Positions 32,352-41,674 are shown, numbered from the stretch's first letter. The stretch is 64,000 nucleotides of DNA from an uncultured Alphaproteobacteria bacterium (GCA_934277945.1 CAKQWA010000001.1:62001-126000); one strand, 5' to 3'. Notes: generated from the sequence alone by a model not told the origin. Numbers and translations are program-made.

Positions 32352-33511
32352 CGCTTTTTGAAAAGACAATTCTGCCGCTTCTTTTCGCGCTGGCGTTCGT
32401 CGCATTGCTTCTGCCGGCGAAAGAGGCGTTCAAATCAAAGGAAGTGCCGCCGCAAACGCCGTCTCACGTCATCGAGGTTAAAAAGCGGGCTTTGTTCGCG
32501 CCCGTGTCCTTTGACGATTTGAAAGGCTGGCGAAACGACGATGTTCTGCAAGCCCTGCCCGCAATGATCAAATCGTGCAAGGCGGCGCTGGCAAAGCAAA
32601 AGCCGTATAAAAAAATCTGCAAAACCCTGACGGAAAAGAAATTCAAATCCGCAAAGCAGTTGCGCGCTTTTTTAATGCAGAACATGATTCCCTACGCCGT
32701 GCATCAGGGAAACGAGGGGACGTTTACGGGATATTACGAACCGGAAATTCCGGCTTCTTTGGTCAAGACAAAGAAATTCGCCGCGCCCGTGCACGCCGTG
32801 CCGGACGACTTGACGGCGGTGCGGCTGAACCGCTTTTTAAAGGACAAAAAGGGCGGCGTAATATTCGGACAAGCGAAAAACGGCGAATTTCAGCCGTATC
32901 TGACGCGCGAAGAAATCAACAATTCCGACATTCCCGCCAAGCCGCTCGCTTATTTGCAGCACAAGGCGGACGTTTTTGTCATGCAGGTGCAGGGCTCCGG
33001 CGTTCTCGCCCTGCCGGACGGGTCGCGCATGAGGGTCGGATACGCCGCCGACAACGGTCACGCCTTTACGGGCATCGGCGGCGTCATGCTGAAAAAAGGA
33101 TTGCTGAAACACGGCGCGGACATGGGCGCCGTGCGCCGCGCTTTGATTGAAAATCCGCACCTTGCAGACGACATTATGAACGTCAACAAACGCTATATTT
33201 TCTTTAAAGTCAACAAAACGGACGGCGCGATCGGGTCGCTGGGCGTTTCCTTGACGGCGGGGCGCAGTTTGGCGGTCGACCCGTCGTATATCCCTTTGGG
33301 CAGTTTTTTATGGCTTGAAACGAAAAATCCGCAGATGAACCGGCTGGTGTGCGCGCAGGACACGGGCGCGGCGATTAAAGGCGCAATTCGCGGCGATTTC
33401 TTTTTCGGCACGGGCGCGAAAGCGTTTGAACGCGCGAAAGGCATGAAATCCGCCGGCGTTTATTATATCCTGCTTCCCAAAGATTTTAACGTAAAGGACA
33501 TTGAAAAATGA
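32348..33511 (+). CDS. mltA: Membrane-bound lytic murein transglycosylase A
   Basis: MltA cleaves peptidoglycan glycan strands in the periplasm to give 1,6-anhydromuramic ends. The 387-residue protein has an N-terminal hydrophobic signal/anchor (about 8-22) without a lipobox cysteine. GTFTGYYEPEIPASL, MQVQGSGVLALPDGS and a final 3D-domain with VDPSYIPLGS and AQDTGAAIKGAIRGDFFFG carry the family motifs, including the catalytic Asp of the 3D domain. Start and stop overlap the neighbours as ATGA. Confidence 0.93.
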   Translation: MTLFEKTILPLLFALAFVALLLPAKEAFKSKEVPPQTPSHVIEVKKRALFAPVSFDDLKGWRNDDVLQALPAMIKSCKAALAKQKPYKKICKTLTEKKFKSAKQLRAFLMQNMIPYAVHQGNEGTFTGYYEPEIPASLVKTKKFAAPVHAVPDDLTAVRLNRFLKDKKGGVIFGQAKNGEFQPYLTREEINNSDIPAKPLAYLQHKADVFVMQVQGSGVLALPDGSRMRVGYAADNGHAFTGIGGVMLKKGLLKHGADMGAVRRALIENPHLADDIMNVNKRYIFFKVNKTDGAIGSLGVSLTAGRSLAVDPSYIPLGSFLWLETKNPQMNRLVCAQDTGAAIKGAIRGDFFFGTGAKAFERAKGMKSAGVYYILLPKDFNVKDIEK

Positions 33512-33981
33512 TACCCGTTCCGACGCGCGAACAGCAATTCGCATTTTTGGCGCTTCAAAAGGCTTTGACAAACGGCGCGGCGTTCGTGCGCATTGATTTC
33601 CGCCGGCTGAACCGTCACAATTCGCCGTTTTTCAATCCATGGGAAAACGTGCTGCCGCTGGTCGCCGTCATGCTGATTTCGTTCGGGCTGATGTTTACGG
33701 ACAATCTGATTATCGGCGTGTGCGTTCTGGTTTTGCTTGTCGCGCTTTACGTCATCCTCATGCCGTACATTTTAACGCCGGTGATGCGCGCGCGCGTCGT
33801 CAAACGCATTGTGCCGCGCATGGAAAAATTTCTGATTGCATGGCGTTACGGCGGCATCGCGCTGGTTTTAAACGCCGATCCGTCCGTAGAATGCCGCGCG
33901 CCGCTGGGGAATTGGGAAAAATTCGTCAAAGATTATTTCGCCGATTTGACCGTCGCCGATGAAAAAGAAGAAACCAAATGA
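33508..33981 (+). CDS. Small inner-membrane protein of unknown function
   Basis: A 157-residue protein with two close hydrophobic segments (about 48-65 and 67-90: LPLVAVMLISFGLMF, then LIIGVCVLVLLVALYVILM). The N-terminus and the C-terminal 65 residues are soluble and probably cytoplasmic. I do not recognise a domain. It is translationally coupled with mltA and smr by ATGA overlaps on both sides, so its role may be tied to the cell envelope. Confidence 0.7.
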   Translation: MIPVPTREQQFAFLALQKALTNGAAFVRIDFRRLNRHNSPFFNPWENVLPLVAVMLISFGLMFTDNLIIGVCVLVLLVALYVILMPYILTPVMRARVVKRIVPRMEKFLIAWRYGGIALVLNADPSVECRAPLGNWEKFVKDYFADLTVADEKEETK

Positions 33982-34520
33982 AAAAGAAAGCCGCCGCGCC
34001 CGAAGCGGACGATAAAATCTGGGAAGCCGTCGCGTCGACCGTCACGCCGCTGAAAAACAGACAGCGCACGATTTTCGCGACGAAAAGCCGCATTTCGCTG
34101 GAAAAGAAACTGACGGCGGACGTGCATCATCTGCCGCACGCGCCGGATGTGAAAATCGACGATTTCGAGGAATTGACGAACGGCGACATTCACTTTATGG
34201 ACAGGAACACGGGCGAAAAGTTCAAAAAGGGCAAAATGCCCATCGACGCCGTTTTGGATTTGCACGGCTATGTTTTGGACAAGGCGTTCGAGCGGCTGAA
34301 AAATTTTATTTACGCGCAATCGCAAGCCGGCGCGCGCTGTATTTTGATTGTGACGGGCAGGGGGGAGAACGGCAAGGGCGTCATCCGTTCGGAATTGCCC
34401 GCGTGGTTGAATCACGTCGACGTGCGCAGTCTGATCGTGTCTTTTGTGCAGGCAAGACAGAAAGACGGGGGCGACGGCGCGTTTTACGTCCTGCTTAAAC
34501 GCCGCCGCACGCCTTATTAA
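33978..34520 (+). CDS. Smr-domain protein
   Basis: The 180-residue protein ends in an Smr (small MutS-related) domain: AVLDLHGYVLDKAFERLKNFI (LDLHG motif, about 93-97), then CILIVTGRGENGKGVIR (TGRG motif) and an arginine-lysine-rich tail. Smr domains nick or cut nucleic acids in some families, others act on ribosomal collisions; the exact role here is open. The N-terminal half is basic and probably unstructured. It is the last gene of the maf-to-smr group. Confidence 0.88.
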   Translation: MKKKAAAPEADDKIWEAVASTVTPLKNRQRTIFATKSRISLEKKLTADVHHLPHAPDVKIDDFEELTNGDIHFMDRNTGEKFKKGKMPIDAVLDLHGYVLDKAFERLKNFIYAQSQAGARCILIVTGRGENGKGVIRSELPAWLNHVDVRSLIVSFVQARQKDGGDGAFYVLLKRRRTPY

Positions 34521-34526
34521 AGCGGC

Positions 34527-34799
34527 TTATCCGCGAAAATAGTCGAACAGCGTCCAGCCGCCGATGACGATGAAGCCGATGCCGGCAATCAGTTTCAGCG
34601 GCAGGTTCGCCAGATATTCTTTCGCAAACGTTCCGGCGGCGACGGCGATCAGGCTTGACAGAACCAGCGCGCCCGCCGAAGCGAAAAACACGCCCGTCGG
34701 GGAAATTTTGCCGTCGGTGGCGAACAAAAGCGTCGCCAACTGGGTCTTATCGCCCAATTCAGCCAAGAAAACGCTTAAAAAAATCGAAAGGAAGTTCAT
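34527..34799 (-). CDS. Half-size TMEM165/GDT1 (UPF0016) cation transporter
   Basis: A 90-residue membrane protein with three hydrophobic helices. AELGDKTQLATLLFA near the N-terminus holds the ExGDKT motif of the UPF0016 family, which exports manganese or calcium. Full-length members have two such motifs, here only one is present, so the active form must be a dimer. The start has AGGAG six bases upstream. It sits between convergent smr and the YgjP-like gene on the same strand. Confidence 0.85.
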   Translation of the reverse strand: MNFLSIFLSVFLAELGDKTQLATLLFATDGKISPTGVFFASAGALVLSSLIAVAAGTFAKEYLANLPLKLIAGIGFIVIGGWTLFDYFRG

Positions 34800-34846
34800 G
34801 TGACGCTCCTGTGATAAATAGGCTATAAACGCGCTCTTATCACACT

Positions 34847-35551
34847 TCACACGGAAAAACTATGCAAAAAATCGGCGTTTTTTTTCAGCCATTGCTCATG
34901 CGTTTTAAAATCGGGGTCAAGCAGGGCGACCGTTTTCCAAAATTTCAGCGAATGGTTCATTTCCCGAATGTGCGACACTTCGTGCGCGGCGACGTAATCG
35001 CATACGGCCGCGGGCGCCAAAGCCAGCCGCCACGAAAAAGACAAATCGCCGTTTTTGTTGCAACTGCCCCAGCGCGATTTTGTGTCCCGCACGGTGACGG
35101 CGCCGATTTTGACGTTCAGGATTTCCGCCAGTTCGCGCGCTTTTTGGCGCATCCGGCGGCGCAATTCGCCTTTGATGAAATCAAGCACGCGGCGCGGCAG
35201 ATGTTCGGGCTGACCTGACACCCACAAAACGCCGCCGTCCAGCCAGACGCCGCGCTTTGCCGTCGGTGATTGGCGGATTGTCACGCTTTCGCCGAACAAA
35301 TCGAACGTCATCATGTCGTCGAATTTGCGTTCTTCGGGCAGATTTTCCAGCCTGATTTTAATCCACGCCGCGTTCTGCATGACAAATTGCAGACCGTTTT
35401 TTTCGCTCATGCGGCTGCCCAACACCAGCACGGGCGTTTTGCGCCGGCGGTCGATGCGGATTCTCATGCGTTTGGCTTTGGGATTGCGCGCGATGACAAG
35501 CGGAAACGAAAAATCCCCGCAAGTCGCCGTTATCTGTTTTTCGGTTTCCAT
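34847..35551 (-). CDS. YgjP-like (DUF45/M48-type) metallopeptidase
   Basis: A 234-residue protein of the DUF45 family. VAAHEVSHIREMNHSLKFW contains the HExxH zinc motif and the downstream NHS segment, and DTKSRWGSCNKNGDLSFSWRL is the other signature. No signal or membrane segment is seen, so it is probably cytoplasmic. Function in bacteria is little known. The start METEKQI lies five bases after the stop codon of the upstream YcgN-like gene; there is no clear ribosome site, so translation may be coupled. Confidence 0.88.
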   Translation of the reverse strand: METEKQITATCGDFSFPLVIARNPKAKRMRIRIDRRRKTPVLVLGSRMSEKNGLQFVMQNAAWIKIRLENLPEERKFDDMMTFDLFGESVTIRQSPTAKRGVWLDGGVLWVSGQPEHLPRRVLDFIKGELRRRMRQKARELAEILNVKIGAVTVRDTKSRWGSCNKNGDLSFSWRLALAPAAVCDYVAAHEVSHIREMNHSLKFWKTVALLDPDFKTHEQWLKKNADFLHSFSV

Positions 35552-35555
35552 GCGT

Positions 35556-35993
35556 TTACAAATCGTCCCAATCAACGATGTAATCCTGCAATTCCTCGGC
35601 GGATTTCGGCGGCACGGTGCGGTCTTGGGCGGACATCCCCGCCTGATGCACGGATTGCGGATTTCCCGTTTTCAGCGGATGCCAGTCCGGAAGCGGCTTT
35701 TTTTCGGCAAGCAGACGGTACGCGCACGTTTTGGGAAGCCAGTAGTATTCTTCAATGTCGTCGGGGCGCAGTTGAATACATTCGGGGATGTACTTTTGCC
35801 GCGTCGCGTAATGGCGGCACCGGCAGGTGTGCGGGTCAAGCAGGGCGCACGCGACGTTTGTGAACGCCAGCGATTCATCGTCTTCAAACACCAGTTTTTC
35901 CAAACAGCACTTGCCGCACCCGTCGCACAGGGATTCCCATTCCTCGTTTGTCATTTCGGACAGGGATTTCGTTTCGTAAAAAGGCTTGCTCAT
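35556..35993 (-). CDS. YcgN-family cysteine cluster protein (UPF0260)
   Basis: A 145-residue protein with the conserved cysteine pattern CDGCGKCCLEKL (about 23-34), then CALLDPHTCRCRHY and PECIQL. WLPKTCAYRLLAEKKPLPDWHPL is the family C-terminal block. The eight or more cysteines suggest a metal or Fe-S centre. Function is unknown. It overlaps the DUF2333 gene upstream by four bases. Confidence 0.9.
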   Translation of the reverse strand: MSKPFYETKSLSEMTNEEWESLCDGCGKCCLEKLVFEDDESLAFTNVACALLDPHTCRCRHYATRQKYIPECIQLRPDDIEEYYWLPKTCAYRLLAEKKPLPDWHPLKTGNPQSVHQAGMSAQDRTVPPKSAEELQDYIVDWDDL

Positions 35994-36994
35994 TTGTTCA
36001 GCGTCCGCAAGACAGCCTGCAAATCGTTTTGCGCCTCGCTTAAATAAAAGCCCAGCGACGACAGGTGATTCGGCGCGAAAAACGAATCCGGCGCGGCGTT
36101 GCGGATAATCAGCGGGTCGAACGTCAGCGCGGCTTTCAGCGTTTTCAGGGACTCTTTGTAAAAGCGCATGGCGGCTTCGTTTACGGCGAATTCGGGGAAA
36201 TCGACCGGCAAATCGCGCAACGTCAGGTAAAACACATAGGATTCGCCTTGAATCCGGTAGAAAACTTCGTCCGCTTCGGCGTTCGCGGGGGAATCGTTGT
36301 AAACGGGAAGCGTCTTTTTAATGTCTTCCATCGCGTTTTCAAGCCCCGCGATTTGCGCTTCCAGAATGGCGGCGGGAACGGTCGACGGGATGCCCGCGCC
36401 GCTGTTGATTTCCTCAACCGCCTTTTCCAGATAATGCCGCGCCGCCAGATATTGACGGTTGGCGATCGGCTTGTCGGAAAAATACCACACGGTCGGGTCG
36501 GCTTGCAGAGCCTCCGCCGCTTTTTGCAGATAGCGGCTGTCCGGCATGGCGTCGGCGAACGCTTTTGCAATGACGCGCAGACCGTCGATGACGCCCGTCT
36601 GATACGCCGGCATATTGTCCAGCACGGCGGACGGATAGAAAAACGGCAGGTTCGGCGTGAAAGTGTGTTTGTTGACTTCGCGGTCGATCAGCGCCGCCTG
36701 CGTTTCCAGAATCTGCGTTTGATTCTTTTGGTTCGCCGCCGCGTTGAAATCGAAATTCTTGTCAATGTCGTGCGTCATGAACGCGCCGATCGGGTAATAC
36801 AGGATAAGAAAGACGAACAGCCCCGCCAGCAAAAGATGCCACGACGACACGACCAGCGACACAAGCGAGCGGTCTTTGAACTTTCGGGCGATTGTTTCAA
36901 ACGTTTTTTTGCAAAAACGCTTCAATCCGCCGCTTTTGAGAAAATCCGCCGCTTTCGCGAGCATGGTTTTGATTTTTAAGATGATGTCCTGCAT
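35990..36994 (-). CDS. DUF2333 family inner-membrane protein
   Basis: A 334-residue protein of DUF2333 with a cytoplasmic basic N-terminus, one membrane helix (about 52-70, WHLLLAGLFVFLILYYPIG) and a large periplasmic domain with the conserved HTFTPNLPFFYPSAVLDNMP and PTVWYFS segments. The function is not known. I start at MQDIILK; a TTG 57 bases upstream is a poor alternative. The gene is the first of a minus-strand group that ends at 34527. Confidence 0.8.
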   Translation of the reverse strand: MQDIILKIKTMLAKAADFLKSGGLKRFCKKTFETIARKFKDRSLVSLVVSSWHLLLAGLFVFLILYYPIGAFMTHDIDKNFDFNAAANQKNQTQILETQAALIDREVNKHTFTPNLPFFYPSAVLDNMPAYQTGVIDGLRVIAKAFADAMPDSRYLQKAAEALQADPTVWYFSDKPIANRQYLAARHYLEKAVEEINSGAGIPSTVPAAILEAQIAGLENAMEDIKKTLPVYNDSPANAEADEVFYRIQGESYVFYLTLRDLPVDFPEFAVNEAAMRFYKESLKTLKAALTFDPLIIRNAAPDSFFAPNHLSSLGFYLSEAQNDLQAVLRTLNK

Positions 36995-37096
36995 TTTCCG
37001 CGCCTTTGAAAAGGTGTTCCCCGCCTGCTTTATGATAGGATACTTTCGCAAAATATCAAAGAACGATTTTTTTTATAAAAAAATGTCTACAAACGG

Positions 37097-37126
37097 TTGC
37101 AAAGTGAAAAGCGTGCACCTATATAG
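37097..37126 (+). promoter_or_regulatory. RpoH-type heat-shock promoter of dnaK
   Basis: TTGC (37097-37100) and CCTATATAG (37118-37126) with a 17-base spacer fit the alphaproteobacterial sigma-32 promoter pattern (CTTG, 17-18 bases, CyTATnT). It lies 44 bases upstream of dnaK, as expected for a heat-shock gene. Confidence 0.65.
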
Positions 37127-37169
37127 ACCTTCACGGAAAAAACAAACACTTTAATCAAAGGGGTTTCTT

Positions 37170-39083
37170 ATGGGAAAAGTTATTGGTATCGACCTTGGAA
37201 CGACAAACTCGTGCTTCGCCATTATGGACGGCAAGGACGCCCGCGTGATTGAAAACGCGGAAGGCGCGCGCACGACGCCCTCCATGGTCGCTTTTACGCA
37301 GAACGGGGAACGCTTGGTCGGTCAGCCCGCCAAACGTCAGGCGGTGACGAACCCCGAAGGCACGTTCTTCGCCATTAAACGTTTGATCGGACGCCGCTTT
37401 ACCGACAAACAGGTCGAAAAAGCGAAATCTTTGGTGCCGTATCAGATTATCGCCGGCGAAAACGGCGACGCGTGGGTCGAAGCGTACGGTAAAAAATACG
37501 CTCCCTCGCAGGTGTCCGCTTTCGTTTTGCAGAAACTGAAAGAAGACGCGGAAGCCTATTTGGGCGAACCCGTTACGCAGGCGGTCATCACGGTGCCGGC
37601 TTATTTTGACGACTCTCAACGTCAGGCGACGAAAGACGCGGGCAAAATCGCGGGCTTGGAAGTCCTGCGCATCATCAACGAACCGACGGCGGCGGCGCTG
37701 GCGTACGGTTTGGACAAGAAAAATTCGGGCACGATCGTCGTGTACGACTTGGGCGGCGGCACGTTCGACGTTTCCGTTTTGGAAATCGGCGACGGCGTGT
37801 TTGAAGTCAAGGCGACCAACGGCGACACGTTCCTGGGCGGCGAAGACTTCGACGCGCGCATCATCAACTATCTGGCGGACGAATTCAAAAAAGAAAACGG
37901 CATCGACCTGCGCAACGACAAACTGGCTTTGCAGCGTTTGAAAGAAGCCGCTGAAAAAGCGAAAATCGAACTGTCCTCCGCACAGCAGACCGACATCAAC
38001 CTGCCGTTCATTACGGCGGATGCGACGGGTCCGAAACATCTGAACGTCAATCTGACGCGCGCGAAAATGGAATCCATTGTCGAAGATTTGCTGGAACGCA
38101 CGAAAATCCCGTGCGAAAAAGCGCTGAAAGACGCGGGCGTCAAGGCTTCCGACATTGACGAAGTCATCTTGGTCGGCGGCATGACCCGTATGCCCAAAGT
38201 GCAGGAAATCGTCAAAGATTTCTTCGGCCGCGAACCGCACAAGGGCGTCAACCCCGACGAAGTCGTCGCTTTGGGCGCGGCGATTCAGGGCGGCGTTCTG
38301 AAAGGCGACGTCAAAGACGTTCTGCTGCTGGACGTGACCCCGCTGTCTTTGGGTATTGAAACGCTGGGCGGCGTGTTTACGCGTCTGATTGACCGCAACA
38401 CGACCATTCCGACACGCAAATCGCAGGTGTTTTCGACCGCCGAAGACGGACAAACGGCCGTGACGATCCGCGTGTTCCAGGGCGAACGCGAAATGACCGT
38501 CGACAACAAACTGCTCGGCCAGTTCGACTTGGTGGGCATTCCCCCCGCGCCGCGCGGCATGCCGCAGATTGAAGTCACGTTCGACATCGACGCGAACGGC
38601 ATTGTGAACGTGTCCGCGAAAGACAAGGCGACGGGCAAGGAACAGACCATTCGTATTCAGGCGTCGGGCGGATTGAGCGAAGCCGACATTGACAAAATGG
38701 TCAAAGACGCCGAATCCCACGCGTCCGAAGACAAGAAGAAAAAGGAAAACGTCGAAGCGAAAAACCGCGCCGAAAGCCTGATTCACGCCACTGAAAAGAA
38801 TATGAAAGAATTGGGCGACAAAGTCAGTGCTTCCGACAAGGAAAAAGTCGAAGCCGACATCAAAGCGTTGCAGGACGTTTTGGAATCGGGCGACGCGGCG
38901 CAAATCAACGCCAAAGCCGAAGCCCTGATGCAGTCGTCGATGAAGATCGGCGAAGCGCTGTACAAACAGCAGCAGGAAACGGCGCAGGCGGCGGGGGCTT
39001 CCGCGGGCGAACAGCCGCAGAGCGAAGCGAAACCCGCGGACGACGGCGTTGTCGACGCGGACTTTGAAGAAGTCAAAAAATAA
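37170..39083 (+). CDS. dnaK: Molecular chaperone DnaK (Hsp70)
   Basis: DnaK is the ATP-driven Hsp70 that folds and rescues cytoplasmic proteins with DnaJ and GrpE. The 637-residue protein has the standard length. IGIDLGTTNSCFA (5-17) is the phosphate loop; VYDLGGGTFDVSVLE and VGGMTRMPKVQ are the other Hsp70 signatures. The linker and substrate domain follow, and the C-terminus ends DADFEEVKK, close to the EEVD-like bacterial tail. AAAGGGG precedes the ATG. A hairpin terminator between dnaK and dnaJ should lower dnaJ expression. Confidence 0.98.
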   Translation: MGKVIGIDLGTTNSCFAIMDGKDARVIENAEGARTTPSMVAFTQNGERLVGQPAKRQAVTNPEGTFFAIKRLIGRRFTDKQVEKAKSLVPYQIIAGENGDAWVEAYGKKYAPSQVSAFVLQKLKEDAEAYLGEPVTQAVITVPAYFDDSQRQATKDAGKIAGLEVLRIINEPTAAALAYGLDKKNSGTIVVYDLGGGTFDVSVLEIGDGVFEVKATNGDTFLGGEDFDARIINYLADEFKKENGIDLRNDKLALQRLKEAAEKAKIELSSAQQTDINLPFITADATGPKHLNVNLTRAKMESIVEDLLERTKIPCEKALKDAGVKASDIDEVILVGGMTRMPKVQEIVKDFFGREPHKGVNPDEVVALGAAIQGGVLKGDVKDVLLLDVTPLSLGIETLGGVFTRLIDRNTTIPTRKSQVFSTAEDGQTAVTIRVFQGEREMTVDNKLLGQFDLVGIPPAPRGMPQIEVTFDIDANGIVNVSAKDKATGKEQTIRIQASGGLSEADIDKMVKDAESHASEDKKKKENVEAKNRAESLIHATEKNMKELGDKVSASDKEKVEADIKALQDVLESGDAAQINAKAEALMQSSMKIGEALYKQQQETAQAAGASAGEQPQSEAKPADDGVVDADFEEVKK

Positions 39084-39096
39084 TCTTATATATAAT

Positions 39097-39130
39097 ACCG
39101 TTCGGAAAGACTGCCTTTCCGGACGGTTTT
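39097..39130 (+). terminator. Partial terminator between dnaK and dnaJ
   Basis: ACCGTTCGGAAAG (39097-39109) and CTTTCCGGACGGT (39115-39127) pair over almost their full length with a five-base loop and are followed by T-rich sequence. It lies between two genes that must share the heat-shock promoter, so it probably sets the DnaK:DnaJ ratio. Confidence 0.85.
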
Positions 39131-39150
39131 TCTTTTTTTAAAGGCGCGCT

Positions 39151-40353
39151 ATGGCTAAACAGGACTATTACGAACTTTTGGGCGTTCAAAAAACGGCGAC
39201 GGACATTGAAATCAAAAAGGCTTATCGGTCGTTGGCGATGAAATACCATCCCGATAGAAACCCCGGCAACGCCGAGGCCGAAATGAAATTCAAGGAAGTG
39301 ACCGAGGCCTACGAAGTTTTAAAAGACGGGCAGAAGCGCGCGGCTTACGACCGCTACGGACACGCCGCTTTCGCGCAGGGCGGCGCGGGTGCGGGCGGAT
39401 TTTCCGGCTTTAACTTCGATTTCGGCGCGGGCGGCGGCTTCGGCAGCATTTTTGAAGACATCTTCGGCGAATTCATGGGCGGCGGACGGCGCGCGCAATC
39501 CGAAGGCAGACGCGGCAACGATATCCGCTACGACTTGGAAATCTCGCTTGAAGAGGCTTTCAGCGGCGTAACGAAAGAAATCGAAATTCAAACGGCGGTC
39601 AAATGTCCGGACTGCGACGGCACGGGCGTGGCGGACGGCGGCAAAGCCGAAACGTGCGATATGTGCCGCGGCACGGGACGCATTCGCCGCCAGTCGGGAT
39701 TCTTCCTTGAAGAACGCGTCTGCCCCAAATGCTCCGGCACGGGCAAAGTCATTAAAAATCCGTGCAAAAAATGCGGCGGCACGGGCAAGACGGCGCAGAA
39801 AAAAACGCTGGAAGTCAACATTCCCGCGGGCATTGATTCCGAAAACCGTATGCGCTTGTCCGGACAGGGCGAAGCGGGCGCGAACGGGGGACCGAACGGC
39901 GATTTGTACATTTTCGTGCACGTCAAGCCGCACAAACTGTTCCAGCGCGAAGGAGCGAACCTGTACTGCACGTTCCCGCTGCCCATGACGTCGGCGGCTT
40001 TGGGATGCGAAATCGAAATCCCGTGCATTGACGGCACGAAAGAAAAAGTGACGCTGGACGCGGGCATTCAGACGGGACACGAAATCCGCCTGCGTAAAAA
40101 AGGCATGAGTGTTTTGCAGTCGAAAGGCACGGGCGATATGTTCGTGCGCTTTAAAGTCGAAACGCCGACGAAATTGACCGCGAAGCAAAAGGAACTGCTT
40201 AAACAGTTCGCCGAAGAAAGCAAGGAATCCAGCCCCGAAACGACGGGATTTTTCAATCGTGTCAGGGAGTTTTTCGATTCCATGGCGAAAGAAGCGCAGA
40301 ATCACGCCGAAAAAACGGCTGAAAAATCCGACGAAGACAAGAAAAGCGCATGA
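39151..40353 (+). CDS. dnaJ: Chaperone DnaJ (Hsp40)
   Basis: DnaJ delivers clients to DnaK and stimulates its ATPase. The 400-residue protein has a J domain (1-70, with HPDRN at 33-37), a Gly/Phe-rich linker (about 75-105), and a zinc domain with four CxxCxGxG repeats (CPDCDGTG, CDMCRGTG, CPKCSGTG, CKKCGGTG). Two client-binding domains follow. The C-terminus is longer and more charged than in E. coli. The last four bases overlap the start of the broken flavodoxin gene. Confidence 0.97.
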   Translation: MAKQDYYELLGVQKTATDIEIKKAYRSLAMKYHPDRNPGNAEAEMKFKEVTEAYEVLKDGQKRAAYDRYGHAAFAQGGAGAGGFSGFNFDFGAGGGFGSIFEDIFGEFMGGGRRAQSEGRRGNDIRYDLEISLEEAFSGVTKEIEIQTAVKCPDCDGTGVADGGKAETCDMCRGTGRIRRQSGFFLEERVCPKCSGTGKVIKNPCKKCGGTGKTAQKKTLEVNIPAGIDSENRMRLSGQGEAGANGGPNGDLYIFVHVKPHKLFQREGANLYCTFPLPMTSAALGCEIEIPCIDGTKEKVTLDAGIQTGHEIRLRKKGMSVLQSKGTGDMFVRFKVETPTKLTAKQKELLKQFAEESKESSPETTGFFNRVREFFDSMAKEAQNHAEKTAEKSDEDKKSA

Positions 40354-40796
40354 AAGCGGCCGTTGTTTTCCACAGCGTTTGCGGCAACGATTATCTGCTG
40401 GCGAAAATGTTTGAAAAAGCGTTCGCTTCGGCGGGCGCGGACGTGCGTTTGCGCCGTGTGAAAGACGATGATTTGCAAAACTGGCAAGGAATGTTTCCGA
40501 GCGCGGCGCACCACGCGGACGAAATTTTAAGCGCGCCCGTCGCTTCGATTGAAGATCTGACGGACGCGGATATTGTCGTTTTGGGCTGTCCGACGTATTT
40601 CGGCGCGGTTTCGGCGGAAATGAAAGCGTTTTTGGATTCGACCGTCGCGATTTTCACGTCTTGCGCGCTGGCGGGCAAAAAAGCCGCTTTTTTCACGTCG
40701 CGGGCGATTTCGCCGACGTCCGCCCCGACGAAAACACGCAAAAAGCAATCAACGCCTATGTCGCGTCGCTTGCGGCGTAAGGAAATCCGCCCATGA
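40350..40796 (+). pseudogene. Broken flavodoxin-like (WrbA-type) gene
   Basis: The first 118 residues look like a flavodoxin/NAD(P)H-quinone oxidoreductase: VVFHSVCGNDYLLAKMF at the FMN phosphate loop and VLGCPTYFGAVSAEMKAFLD. After AGKKAAFFTS the frame continues into a low-complexity, Arg- and Thr-rich tail. In the next frame the same stretch (about 40708-40780) reads DFADVRPDENTQKAINAYVASLAA and stops, which looks like the true family C-terminus. Family members are also longer (about 190 residues), so an internal deletion with a frame change is likely. A sequencing error alone would not explain the missing middle. Confidence 0.6.
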
Positions 40797-41625
40797 AATT
40801 GCTGAAAGCCCTGAAATACAGATTTTTAAAATCGCTGAAACTTGTTCCCGCCCTTGCGCCGCGCCCGACCTGCACAAAAGAGATTATCCGGAAAGCCCGC
40901 TCTTTCCGGACGGTGCAAAACAGCGTTCAAACGCTGGTTTTGGGGTCTTCGCACGGCTTTTGCGGGTATCAGGCGCGACAGGGCGAATTCAACTGGTGCA
41001 TGGATTCGCAGGATTTGTACTATTCGCGCTCGATTTAAAAAAATACGCGGATTTGCCGTCGTTAAAAAGAGTTATTGCGTTTTATTCCGTTTTTTCGGCG
41101 GGACACATCCTTGAATTGACAAAAGAAAAGGATATGTGCGCGGTTTATAAGGTCGTTCTGGACATTCCGTACCGCTTTGCAAGAGATGAAAAGTTAATCG
41201 AAAGCGAAAGTATTGTTAAAGAATTTGACGAACTGTTTCCGTTCATCCGCAAAGACAAATTCGGCAACAATATAAAATACAACGTCTTTCCCGTTCCCGT
41301 GGAGGAACGCGCGGCGAAACATTTGAAAAACAACCGCAGGGGAAACAATCAAACGGCTTACGTCGCGGAAATGGCGGCGCTGGCAAAGGCGAAAGGACAC
41401 GAATTTTACGTCGTCGTGCCGCCTTTCCGTTCGGATTACATGGCGTTGATGCCGCCGTTTGAAGAAACGTTCAAAGAACTTCTTGCGCTTGATGGCGTTA
41501 AGATTTTGAATTTTTTCAAAGATGAAAACTTTTCCGACGGCGATTTCGGCGATACGGATCACTTGAACAAATCCGGCGCAATGAAATTGACGCGCCTGAT
41601 TCGCGATAAAATATCCGCCGGCTGA
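40793..41625 (+). pseudogene. Frameshifted SGNH-like or surface-glycan gene of unknown function
   Basis: Two overlapping reading parts form one gene. The first (40793-41038) begins MKLLKALKYRFLKSLKLV and includes LVLGSSHGFCGY and CMDSQDLYYS before it stops. The second, in another frame, continues with ALDLKKYADLPSLKRVIAFYSVFSAGHILE and runs to 41625 with VVVPPFRSDYMALM and DFGDTDHLNKSGAMKLTRLI. The GSSHG start and the DTDHLN-G end fit an SGNH/GDSL-like hydrolase layout. The frame changes near 41020-41035. Either the gene is dead or one base is wrong in the assembly. The neighbouring gene is also broken, which favours decay. Confidence 0.6.
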
Positions 41626-41674
41626 ATTTTAAACGCGGCGTTGATTGAACCGAACCGCGCGCCGAACGCTATCG

